In this document: positions 35,383 through 43,513 of the stretch, piece after piece
Layout: each line of letters begins with the position of its first letter
Numbering within the stretch: position 1 is the stretch's first letter
NCBI GenBank assembly: GCA_964569385.1
Contig: CAZMUM010000014.1
Span: forward strand, 1-64,000
Source of the DNA: JAADHX01 sp964569385
GTDB taxonomy: Bacteria > Actinomycetota > Acidimicrobiia > Acidimicrobiales > Poriferisodalaceae
DNA: 64,000 nt
Reading direction: 5' to 3'
Made by a program: the position numbers and the translations under genes
The notes under the pieces: generated by a model
Told to the model about the DNA's origin: nothing
The model's input: the letters and a program-made list of their open reading frames with translations, nothing else
The model's database searches: none

Positions 35383-35771
35383 AGAAGCCGAGTCGTACCA
35401 TCTGGGCTGATCTCGATAAGTGCTCCGTCGCCATCGAGGGAAACCGTTCGCTTTCCTTCAGCCCTGGCAGCGCGCCCGAACCGGGCTGAAGCAGACCGTT
35501 CAGACATACCGGCGTCGATGAGAGCGTGGGCGATTTGTCTATCGGGGTCGGTCAGCTCGCCAAACTGGGCCCGCCCGGCCGCGACCTCGCGAACCTTCCG
35601 GTGAGCGAGGGTCCCCGAGCGCTCCACCTGCATACCGATCCGGACCCAATGATTGGTCTGTTCTGCAGCCGATCGGTGATCTTGGGCCGCGACCGCTGCT
35701 GCGGTTTCGAATATGTCGGTTGTCACTCTGGTCGGTGTGGAGGGATTGCTCTTCGACATGTCGTTCCCCAT
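35379..35771 (-). CDS. ParD-like antitoxin
   Basis: 130 residues. ParD-like segment TTDIFETAAAVAAQDHRSAAEQTNHWVR, then a helical region. Its stop overlaps the zeta-type toxin start (4 nt), so it is the cognate antitoxin. ATG 35771 (AGAGGA upstream) or ATG 35759 (GGGGA upstream) may be used. Family known as TA system antitoxin ParD-like. Confidence 0.78.
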   Translation of the reverse strand: MGNDMSKSNPSTPTRVTTDIFETAAAVAAQDHRSAAEQTNHWVRIGMQVERSGTLAHRKVREVAAGRAQFGELTDPDRQIAHALIDAGMSERSASARFGRAARAEGKRTVSLDGDGALIEISPDGTTRLL

Positions 35772-35814
35772 CCTCGTCCTCTGTAGTGGTTTGCTTCACT
35801 TGTAGCAAACTGCG

Positions 35815-36020
35815 ACAGGCTTGCAGCCCGGCGAGGTCATGGGGCGGGCGCTCGTTGACGGCGTCCCAGATGGCGCGACTTTCCGCGTTGAGCGCGAATT
35901 CGGTCCGGTCAGCGAGCACTCGGCGCGCCGCCTCGGTCAGGTTGGCCAAAACAAAACTGCTGAGGTTTTGTCTGCTGCAGCGACAGCGCGATCGATCAAG
36001 CGCGGTGTCAAATTCACGCA
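35815..36020 (-). pseudogene. Decayed TacA/DUF1778-type antitoxin
   Basis: Minus-strand sequence reads LIDRAVAAADK, shifts frame near 35965, then LSSFVLANLTEAARRVLADR and FALNAESRAIWDAVNERPP, the typical end of a DUF1778 (TacA) antitoxin. The start and the GNAT toxin expected beside it are missing. Confidence 0.6.
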
Positions 36021-36146
36021 CCCACGACCAGGGTGCAGGGCTCATTTCGGCTGTTTTCCTACGGTTGACGGGCTTACGGCCGATTGGTGGCCACTTTTGC
36101 GACGAATTAAGGTCAAAAACTTTCACTTTGCGGGCTTAGGGGTCAT

Positions 36147-36152
36147 TAGCAT
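36147..36152 (+). promoter_or_regulatory. -10 box of the Fic gene
   Basis: TAGCAT ends 6 nt before GTG 36159, so the transcript would begin at or very near the start codon. Confidence 0.4.
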
Positions 36153-36158
36153 ACGGAT

Positions 36159-37667
36159 GTGGCGCGTTCTGCTCGTGTGAAGTGGCCGACAGGTCCACGG
36201 ACTGTGTTCTTCGATGACGTCGCTGGCGCCACGACCTTGTCGAATGCGGTAACCGACGGCCGTATCCGTCGATTGGCTCCAAAGATCTATACGGCTGATC
36301 TGGCGAGTGCGCCTGAGACAATTGTTCTGGCGAACCCGTGGCGGATCTTGGCGAGATTGCTACCTGGGGCGGTGATCGTGGACCGTTCGGCCGCGGACGG
36401 CGGCAGAATCTCAGATGGGGTGCTGTTTGTCGCGGCGAAATCGCCGCGAAAGAGAATCCCACTTCCCGGCTTGGAAATTCGTATCCGCCCTGGTGAGTTG
36501 TTCTCCGAGCCGGTGGCGGACTCGGTGTGGTCTGAGGGTCTGCATATGTCGAGCGCGGCCCGGACGCTGCTCGACAACCTCGCGTCGTCGCGGGGCCGTC
36601 GTGGGTATGTGCCGCGGACGTTGTCGCGTGCCGAGCTCGAGGACTGGCTGGCCGGCAAGGCTATCGCCTGGGGTCCTGAGCGGACTGAACGGCTACGGAT
36701 CGACTGCCATGAGTTGGCCACGGCGCGCCCTGATGATCATGATCTGGTGTTGGTGGATGCGCTGTTCGACCAACTGCAAGGTATTGAACCGCCGCGGCGA
36801 GACGCGGGGGCAATGTTCAAGGCATTCACGTTGGGCTCGGCGTGGGACGAACGGAGGCTTGTGCTCTTCGAAGCCGCCATACGGTCTCTCAACGATCTGC
36901 CGGCCGGTATGCCGCGGCATCTCCCAGCCGAGGTCGCACTGGGCGAGTTGCCGTTCTATGAGAGCTACTTCTCGAACTACATCGAGGGGACCGAGTTCAC
37001 GATCGAGGAGGCGCGGACCATCATCGAGACGCAGATGCCTCCGGCGGATCGACCCGCGGACGGCCACGATATTCTCGGCACCTATCATTGCGTCGTCGAT
37101 CCCGTTGGGCGAGCGGCGATCTCAGCCGATACCGATGAGTTCATTGGCTATTTGCGGGCGCGGCATCACACGATTCTCGCGGGGCGCCCGGACAAGTTGC
37201 CTGGAGAGTGGAAGACCAAGCCCAATCAGGTCGGGTCGTATCACTTCGTCGTTCCCGAGTTGGTAGAGGGCACGCTTCGCAAAGGAATTGGATCGTTGGA
37301 TCGTTTGGCGCCTGGCATCGCTCGGGCGCTGTACGTGATGCTGGTCGTTTCCGAGGTTCATCCATTCACCGATGGCAACGGTCGTGTAGCGAGGCTGATG
37401 ATGAACGCGGAGCTCTCAGCGGTTGGCGACGCGAGGATTGTAATCCCGAACGTGTATCGCAACGAGTACATTTCGAGCTTGCGTCGCGTGTCAACCTCGA
37501 ACGGAGACCTCGCTGGTTTCCTGAGGGTCATGGAACATGCGTGGCGATGGACCGCAGCCATGCCGTGGATCAATCGCGCAGCTACAGAGGGCCAACTTGA
37601 TGCAACGAACGCATTGTTCGATTCGACCGATGCGGCGAATTCAAACCTTCGCTTGTTGTTGCCCTGA
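36159..37667 (+). CDS. Fic-domain protein with N-terminal AbiEi-like region
   Basis: 502 residues. The C-terminal Fic domain has the active motif HPFTDGNGR (401-409), which usually transfers AMP from ATP to a target hydroxyl. The inhibitory helix motif SNYIEG (272-277, S/T-xxx-E-G/N) lies before it in the same chain (class II), so the enzyme carries its own off-switch. The first 180 residues resemble an AbiEi-type winged-helix antitoxin region (RRLAPKIYTADL, GLHMSSAARTLLDNL), which could bind DNA. Full length and intact. GTG start, no ribosome-binding site. Confidence 0.88.
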   Translation: MARSARVKWPTGPRTVFFDDVAGATTLSNAVTDGRIRRLAPKIYTADLASAPETIVLANPWRILARLLPGAVIVDRSAADGGRISDGVLFVAAKSPRKRIPLPGLEIRIRPGELFSEPVADSVWSEGLHMSSAARTLLDNLASSRGRRGYVPRTLSRAELEDWLAGKAIAWGPERTERLRIDCHELATARPDDHDLVLVDALFDQLQGIEPPRRDAGAMFKAFTLGSAWDERRLVLFEAAIRSLNDLPAGMPRHLPAEVALGELPFYESYFSNYIEGTEFTIEEARTIIETQMPPADRPADGHDILGTYHCVVDPVGRAAISADTDEFIGYLRARHHTILAGRPDKLPGEWKTKPNQVGSYHFVVPELVEGTLRKGIGSLDRLAPGIARALYVMLVVSEVHPFTDGNGRVARLMMNAELSAVGDARIVIPNVYRNEYISSLRRVSTSNGDLAGFLRVMEHAWRWTAAMPWINRAATEGQLDATNALFDSTDAANSNLRLLLP

Positions 37668-38002
37668 CGGCAAGTGCACCTGAGCACGGCACTGTTGCGT
37701 CATGGCTGCCGGCCGAATTCCCGCTTACCGGGTGACTCCAAACGCACGCACTAACAATATGTTCTCGTGACTCTCAGTCAACGTCCGCAGACGAAATGGA
37801 CCGTTCAACGGTCACGGTCAGCCACGAATTGGCCTAATGCAACAGTGGCGTTTCGGATGCTTCTTTGTGTCGCCGCTGGCGGAAACCGGTATCCGGTAGA
37901 CGAAGCAGACTCAGTAGCGCAGCGGCGATTCGTTCGAACACGCTTGCCGGGCCTCACCCGATCCGTCGATGTAACGGTGCGGTGCCCTGAGGGGATGGGT
38001 GG
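37668..38002. other. 335 bp without a recognisable gene
   Basis: Lies between the Fic gene and the RHH antitoxin gene. No frame here resembles a protein that I know, and no strong hairpin with T-run is seen. Expected position of the toxin partner of the antitoxin at 38003, but none is readable. Confidence 0.5.
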
Positions 38003-38287
38003 TCAGCTCGCTTCGAGGTGGTGCCGAAGCGCTTCCCGGATGACTTCGGAGACGGTAACGCCATCGTCTTCGGCGCGCTGCGCGAGTCGTTCTTTGAGGT
38101 CGGGGTCCAGGCGGACGGACTCGACTGTTGAAGGTTCGGCACCGAGCCTCGGTCTGCCGCGTTTGCCTCGGCGGGCGGCGATCTCTTTGGTGTCGTAGCC
38201 GGCATCGGCTTCCGCTGCCAGTTTGTCGATGAGTTCGCCGTCGATGAGGCGGCCCGATTTGGTGTGTCCGTAAGTTCGCTTCGTCAT
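38003..38287 (-). CDS. Orphan ribbon-helix-helix (CopG-type) antitoxin
   Basis: 94 residues: a basic N-terminal segment (RGKRGRPRLGA) and a C-terminal ribbon-helix-helix (TVESVRLDPDLKERLAQRAE then TVSEVIREALRHHL). A short open frame ending RLRSIYRKLLDP overlaps its ATG by 4 nt, perhaps the tail of a lost toxin gene. No toxin partner is intact. 38288-38701 otherwise holds nothing I can name. Confidence 0.72.
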   Translation of the reverse strand: MTKRTYGHTKSGRLIDGELIDKLAAEADAGYDTKEIAARRGKRGRPRLGAEPSTVESVRLDPDLKERLAQRAEDDGVTVSEVIREALRHHLEAS

Positions 38288-38701
38288 GGGTCGAGGAGCT
38301 TTCGGTAGATGGACCGGAGGCGCATGGTCGAGTGGCTAGCGACGGGCCCGTCCTACCGCCTCGTCGTCCCGCGGTTGGAAAACGAATCCGCTGCCGGTGA
38401 TGAAGACGTCTGGATCTCGAAGCGGCGCGACTTCTGCGCCAATTTGCGGTGTTCTCGCCGGGTCGATTTCGTCGGTGAGTGAGATCGAATTGCCGTCGGC
38501 GGATCCACTGAATTCTTGTGGTTCTGGCTATGGGGACCGGGCTGGTTCCAGCGGCGGCGATGAGTGCGTCTCTGAAGGGTGCGGGACTAGGCACGTGCAA
38601 TCCTGCTGATTGGCGGGCGATCTCGGCGTTGACTGGCAGAAGGCGGTCGTTGAAGGCGGAGTTGACGCTGGAATCTAGCCAGGTTCGCAGGATGGTTCCC
38701 T

Positions 38702-39245
38702 AAATCGGTCTGGACCAGAATGGCTATGTCTCGACACAAGATGCAGTCGAGGCCAAGGTGCCTGTTGTGGAGCTCCGGAAGTTGGCGCACCGTGGAGGTC
38801 TTTCTCGCATCGGGCGCGGCCTGTATCGCTTCGATGACGTTCCGGCGACTCCACAGGATCAATACACAGAGGCTGTTCTCTGGGCGGGTCGGGATGCTGT
38901 CCTCGCGGCTGATGCCGTTTTGGCGCTTCACCTTCTGGCTCAGGCCAATCCCACGACGCTTCGCGTTTATACCCCGCATCGTCCCGGTTACGCGAGGCCG
39001 CACATGCTGCACGCGCCGAAGGACTCCTCACCGCTTCTGAGTGGAACACTCTCACCGACGAGCTGCAGCTCACCTGACACGGCAAGCCCCAAGAAATCAA
39101 TGTTGCTGTACTCGGTGTGATGCTCGCCGACTCAGGTGCCGGGATCATTAGAGGTGCAACCAACTTGGAGCTGCGGATCGGGACCGAACAGACCCGAGTG
39201 TCGTCGGATCTCGACATCGTTCGACGTTCGACGATTTCCGAGCGG
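38702..39245 (+). pseudogene. AbiEi/AbiEii remnant (copy 2)
   Basis: Starts abruptly with the AbiEi sequence IGLDQNGYVSTQDA and keeps more of the antitoxin (KVPVVELRKLAHRGGLSRIG, GLYRFDDVPATPQDQYTEAV). Then it meets the 209-bp block 39037-39245 shared with 32850-33058 (the C-terminus of AbiEi and a piece of AbiEii). The two copies differ at only a few bases. No start codon, and the antitoxin frame is broken near the block. Confidence 0.72.
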
Positions 39246-39345
39246 GCCTGGAAGCCTGATGTCTGAGCATGGACAAGAAGGCAATGCTTGCCTGAGATGC
39301 ATCAGACGCCGACGGGACGCTCGCTGAAGTGGCACACGCACAGCG

Positions 39346-39683
39346 TGTCAACGGCCAGTTGTTTCTGCGCGCTGGCGGCCAGTAGAACTGCGCGGTGGTG
39401 GCCAGATGTTTCGCGCGGTGGTGGCCAACCGAACCGTGCGGTGGGGTTTGGTTAGTCCAGGGGTGTGACTCCTTTGCCGGCGGCGGCTTGGGTGAGCCGG
39501 ATGCTGTCTCCGGTGGTGAGCACGAGGTGGGCGTGGTGCATGAGTCGGTCGACGGTGGCGTTGGCGATGGTTTTGGGCATCAGTTCGTCGAACCCGGCGG
39601 GGTGCAGGTTTGAGCTGAGCGCTATTGAGCGTTTCTCGTATGCGGCGTCGACAACTCGGTAGAGGGCTTCGGCGGTCTCGCCA
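39346..39683 (-). mobile_element. IS21-family element, right end with istB remnant
   Basis: The tip tgtcaacggccagttg begins at about 39346. Inside it are three direct repeats of ctgcgcggtggtggccag type (39365, 39388, 39411; 23-nt period), the multiple terminal repeats typical of IS21. On the minus strand, up to 39452, the C-terminus of the IstB ATPase helper follows (AEALYRVVDAAYEKRSIAL, then TIANATVDRLMHHAHLVL). The rest of istB and all of istA are gone. Confidence 0.8.
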
Positions 39684-39686
39684 TTC

Positions 39687-39787
39687 GACCGGGTGGTTGC
39701 TGGAGGGTTCCCGATCCCGCTATCGCGCCCGACGACCACGGGAAGAGCCCGATGGTTTGACGACTATGTGCGGCTGACAGTTGAAAG
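39687..39787 (+). repeat. Duplicated fragment of the DUF4143 ATPase gene
   Basis: Nearly identical to 33997-34098 inside the ATPase gene (protein segment RVVAGGFPIPLSRPTTTGR). It joins the istB remnant to the IS6 remnant. It shows that pieces of neighbouring genes were copied during rearrangements here. Confidence 0.8.
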
Positions 39788-40000
39788 TGACGAAATCTCC
39801 TCGTCGGTGAGCATCGGAGTGAGGCGTTGTACCCACCGGTAGATGGTGACGTGGTCAACTTCGATCCCTCGCTCTGCCGGGAGTTCTTCGACGTCGCGAC
39901 AAGAGAGGCCGTAGCGGAGGTACCAGTGGACAGCGAGCAGGATCACCTCAGGCGGATAGCAGCGATACCGGAAGTTGGTGAAAAGGTTCTGGCCGCCTTG
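39788..40000 (-). mobile_element. IS6-family transposase remnant
   Basis: On the minus strand FRYRCYPPEVILLAVHWYLR, then YGLSCRDVEELPAERGIEVD and HVTIYRWVQRLTP, the N-terminal helix-turn-helix region of an IS6/IS26-type transposase. The DDE catalytic domain is missing. It begins at the end of the vapC gene, whose final codons may be of IS origin. Confidence 0.78.
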
Positions 40001-40003
40001 CGG

Positions 40004-40375
40004 CTAGATTGCTTGGATATGGGGCGGCTGGGGGGTGTGGGCTGCTAGCGCCGCGATGTCGTTGGGGTCCGAGGTGATGATCGCGCCTCCGGTGGCCACT
40101 ACGACGACGTGGGCGTCGACTACGTCTGATGTTCTGGCTGCAGCCAGGAGTGAGCCAACGGTGTGGGCGTCTGAGGTCTGGAAAGGAACGAGCTGGCAGC
40201 CGCGGAGGAAGCGTCGCAGTTGGGCTTGGCGACCTGAGCGACTCACTTGTGCGAGGACTGGTGAGGTGACGATGGGGAGGATTCCCATCTCGAGGCGGAT
40301 CTTGTGATCGGCCCAGATTCTGCGATCGCTGCGGTCGATGGCTACTAGAACGCCAGCGTCGTATACGACGTTCAT
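40004..40375 (-). CDS. vapC: VapC-type PIN-domain toxin
   Basis: 123 residues from ATG 40375, which overlaps the vapB stop by 4 nt. PIN nuclease with acidic residues in VVYDAGVLVAIDR (Asp6), TSDVVDAHVV and IITSDPNDI. Expected to cut tRNA or rRNA. The end PQPPHIQAI runs up to the IS6 remnant and may be altered. Its C-terminal half matches the decayed PIN gene near 16.9 kb. Confidence 0.87.
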   Translation of the reverse strand: MNVVYDAGVLVAIDRSDRRIWADHKIRLEMGILPIVTSPVLAQVSRSGRQAQLRRFLRGCQLVPFQTSDAHTVGSLLAAARTSDVVDAHVVVVATGGAIITSDPNDIAALAAHTPQPPHIQAI

Positions 40376-40617
40376 GAGGCAGTGTCGAGAACGCGGCTGC
40401 GGGCGGCCGTCAGCTCGGTTTCGCTGAGTGCGCCGTGCTCGCGTTCCCATTCGGCTACCGCCGTCAAGCCGTCCGCGATGAGCAGTGCACGACGGGCTGC
40501 GTCGGTTATCCAGGCCGAGACGCTCATACCCGCTGCGTTGGCGGCTTCGACCACACCGGCATGTACCTCTGGGTCCATCGTGATGGCGAGCTTCGGCGAC
40601 GGGTTTCCTCTAGGCAT
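40372..40617 (-). CDS. vapB: VapB-type antitoxin
   Basis: 81 residues with an N-terminal ribbon-helix-helix like region (LAITMDPEVHAGVVEAANAA, then VSAWITDAARRAL) and an acidic toxin-binding tail. 4-nt overlap with vapC. A TATAGT -10 box 7 nt upstream gives a leaderless start. Likely autorepressor. Confidence 0.85.
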   Translation of the reverse strand: MPRGNPSPKLAITMDPEVHAGVVEAANAAGMSVSAWITDAARRALLIADGLTAVAEWEREHGALSETELTAARSRVLDTAS

Positions 40618-40624
40618 ACAACGA

Positions 40625-40630
40625 ACTATA
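40625..40630 (-). promoter_or_regulatory. -10 box of vapBC
   Basis: TATAGT on the minus strand, ending 7 nt before ATG 40617. The short dyad atac/gtat around 40629-40643 could be part of the VapB operator. Confidence 0.45.
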
Positions 40631-40683
40631 CCACTAGAGTATGATGGCTTGCAAGGTGCGTCGCTGATCAGGCGGCGTTTTGG

Positions 40684-43452
40684 TCAGCCGCCCACGTCGT
40701 GGCCGAGGTAACGACTTCGGACAGCGCTGTTGTTGAGGACGGATTCGGGTGTTCCGGTCGCGACCGCAATTCCGGCGTCGAAGTAGTAGAGGCGGTCGCA
40801 AAGTTCTGACATGAGAGCCACGTCGTGCTCGACAATGAGCACGCCCGCATTGAGCAACGATCTGGTGGTAAGAACCGCCTCGACGTACGCGGACTTTTGC
40901 GCCAAAGATAGGCCAGCGGTTGGCTCATCGAGTAACAGAATCTGCGAGCCAAGAACGAGAGTCCGGGCCAGGTCGACGTGGCGCTGGCCGATCACGTCGA
41001 TCTGGGCGAAAGACCGGTGCGCAAGATCTGCTATTCCGAGGGCTTCCAGTGCGCCTGTTGGAGTGTGACCGCTGGAGTTCGACGAGTGCGCGGCCAGCGA
41101 CAACCACTCGCTGGTTGTGAGGATGGAGCGCGTTGCCTGAGACTGAAATGTGCGGCCGAGTCCTTGCGCGTGGCGAGCAGCCGCCGAGGTGCCATCGAGC
41201 AACGCCCCATTGAGCTGGACTGACCCTGTCGACGGGACGAACCCGCTAATGGCGTTGAGCAAGGTGGTCTTTCCCGCGCCGTTGGTACCGATGATTCCGA
41301 CGACTTCGTTTCGTCCTACGTGAACGCTCACGGACTTAACTGCGGTGAAGTCGCCGAAGCTGACAGACAGGTTCGATGCATCAAGTAGCACTGGTGAGCG
41401 TTCGAGCCGGGCAAACGCGCGCTTCGGCTCATCGTTCGATGACAGCGTTGCCCGTCTACCGGTTGTGATGCCGAGCGGCGGGGCTGACGTCTCGTCCTTG
41501 GTGTCCGGCGCACCGCCCTTGCGCTGGCGAAGGCCAACTGTCGCCAGACCTTGTGGCCGATACAGCAGCACCAACAGTAGGCCGATGTCGCTGGTGACGA
41601 ACCGAATCCAGTCGTTCTCCCAGGCCGCCGACAGGCCCCGCACCCAGAGTGCTCCGAGTATTGGGCCGGCAATGTGGCCAAGGCCGCCGATCACCGTTGC
41701 GGCTACAACACTTATCGACGCTCGGGTTCCGAACATTGTGGTGGGAGCGAGACTGGGTTGGGCCGTAGCGAAAAGCACACCAGCCAACGATGCAATTGCC
41801 CCCGAGAGGCCAAAGGCGTGAAGCTGTGATCGGCGTGGTGAGTATCCGCAGCTAGCTAAGAGTTGTGGGTTCTCGCTGCTCGCGATGATGGCGTTTCCGA
41901 GCGGGCGCCCACGAACCGCCCGCAAGGTCAGCAGAACCCCACCCACGCACGCCGCGACGAGCCAGAAGTAGACCCTCCGTGACGCTCCGAAGTCGATCTC
42001 GAGCCAGAGCCAATCAAGCACTGGGGCCGCGGGCGCTGCCGTCGACCGCGATCCGTTTGAGAAGAAGTCCAGCCCGAACATCCAGCTAGAGCCAGCCACG
42101 GAGAACGCGAGTGTGGCAACGGCCAGGAGCCGCCTTTGGTAGCGGCTGGCAACGAGGCTGAGCAACAGCGCCAGTGATGTTCCTGCCGCTATGGCCAGGC
42201 CGGCGGCGACGGCCCATGGCAGTTCGAATGATGCGGTGCCGGACACGCCGAACGGCAGCGATAGCGGATGGCCATTGGTGAGCGCCGCGGTCGTCATGGC
42301 GCCGACACCGACCAGAGTGAACTGCGCAAAGGACAGATAGCCACCCCAGCCCGTCAACACCGTCACTGATGCGGCCGCCATTGCAAACACGGCAACGTTT
42401 GTTGCGGTCAACATGGTGCTTGGTGCCGAGAAGGCGAGTGGGAACACGACGACCAGAGCAATCGTCGCCGCGGCGAGGGCGAGCTCGTGAAGTCGGTTCG
42501 TGGCGGTTCGGCCCGAGAGCAATCCGACGCGTCGGCCCACACCCCAAGACGTAAACTGTTCAGATCGACCAGCCTTGTTGACTGCGATGGCGGCGACAAT
42601 GGCTACGAACAGCAAGGCATCGACGGCCCCTTGCGATGAGACATTGGCTCGGAGTACTTCCTCGGCCAAGCCAAGACCAACGGACAAGGCCACGACGGCG
42701 CGCAGTGATCTATCGCCGACGAACGAGGTGATGGCAAAGGCGCGTACTAGCAGCGGTGGGCCGATGCCAAGAGAGGCAACCTGGGCCGCGCTCGTATTGT
42801 CGAGCGGAGCCGCCACAACCATGGTTACTGCCGCTAGCCCTCCAGCGAAGGCCCACACTGTCCCACGGATCAGGTTGACTCTTAGGCCAAGTTGTGCGGC
42901 GGTGTCTGGGTCCGAGGCGACGGCTCGAATGTACAGACCTAGTGGCGTTTGGGTGATCACTAGGCCCACAGCAAGCAGGACAATCGGAAGAATAGTAAGC
43001 ACCGCGACATCGCGACCAAGAATCACAAGCCCATCGCCGAGCGCCCACCTCATGTCGAAGGCTGCTGCGAGTGGCCCGGGAGTCGTGATCGTTGGCAGTT
43101 GGAGCCTGAGAGCCGCCAACGCCGTTCCAATTCCGATGGTTGCAACCAGCAGCGTTACCTCGCTGCTCTCGGAGAATCTGCGCAGAATCGTGGCCTGGGT
43201 AAGGGCTCCCACGCCAGCGCCACCAGCGACGGCGATGACGGCTGCCACGAACCAAGGCAGTCCCGCGTTGACGTGAAGGATAGCGAAAACGACGAGCGAG
43301 AACGCCCCAACTTCGCCATGAGCGAAGTTGAATACCCGACTCGACCGGTACACCAGCACGAACCCTATGGCGAACGCCGCATACACGACGCCTGTTACCA
43401 GCCCGTTGAGTACGTCCTGTTGATCGAATAGGAGGCCGAGTGAGTTGGTCAT
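40684..43452 (-). CDS. LivH-LivM-LivG fusion, branched-chain amino-acid type ABC transporter
   Basis: 922 residues combining three usual subunits: LivH permease (about 1-295; VYAAFAIGFVLVYRSSRVFN and FAHGEVGAFS), LivM permease (about 305-650; GGYLSFAQFTLVG and TVIGGLGHIAGPILGALWVR) and a LivG ATPase (687-922; Walker A GTNGAGKTT 722-730, Walker B ILLLDEP 838-844). The ABC signature reads DVIGQRH instead of the usual YGQQR-like sequence, so hydrolysis may be altered. LivF is absent. A substrate-binding lipoprotein lies at 45153. The substrate could be amino acids, urea or amides. Confidence 0.9.
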   Translation of the reverse strand: MTNSLGLLFDQQDVLNGLVTGVVYAAFAIGFVLVYRSSRVFNFAHGEVGAFSLVVFAILHVNAGLPWFVAAVIAVAGGAGVGALTQATILRRFSESSEVTLLVATIGIGTALAALRLQLPTITTPGPLAAAFDMRWALGDGLVILGRDVAVLTILPIVLLAVGLVITQTPLGLYIRAVASDPDTAAQLGLRVNLIRGTVWAFAGGLAAVTMVVAAPLDNTSAAQVASLGIGPPLLVRAFAITSFVGDRSLRAVVALSVGLGLAEEVLRANVSSQGAVDALLFVAIVAAIAVNKAGRSEQFTSWGVGRRVGLLSGRTATNRLHELALAAATIALVVVFPLAFSAPSTMLTATNVAVFAMAAASVTVLTGWGGYLSFAQFTLVGVGAMTTAALTNGHPLSLPFGVSGTASFELPWAVAAGLAIAAGTSLALLLSLVASRYQRRLLAVATLAFSVAGSSWMFGLDFFSNGSRSTAAPAAPVLDWLWLEIDFGASRRVYFWLVAACVGGVLLTLRAVRGRPLGNAIIASSENPQLLASCGYSPRRSQLHAFGLSGAIASLAGVLFATAQPSLAPTTMFGTRASISVVAATVIGGLGHIAGPILGALWVRGLSAAWENDWIRFVTSDIGLLLVLLYRPQGLATVGLRQRKGGAPDTKDETSAPPLGITTGRRATLSSNDEPKRAFARLERSPVLLDASNLSVSFGDFTAVKSVSVHVGRNEVVGIIGTNGAGKTTLLNAISGFVPSTGSVQLNGALLDGTSAAARHAQGLGRTFQSQATRSILTTSEWLSLAAHSSNSSGHTPTGALEALGIADLAHRSFAQIDVIGQRHVDLARTLVLGSQILLLDEPTAGLSLAQKSAYVEAVLTTRSLLNAGVLIVEHDVALMSELCDRLYYFDAGIAVATGTPESVLNNSAVRSRYLGHDVGG

Positions 43453-43513
43453 TTGAGGCTCGGCGTGGTGCCCGCTCGGTGGCCAACGGTCTCCAAGCTC
43501 ACGGCTGTGGTCC

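Noticed and set aside
37911..38600. Long minus-strand frame around the RHH antitoxin
   Set aside because: It is Arg/Ser/Pro-rich, overlaps the antitoxin in another frame and matches no family.
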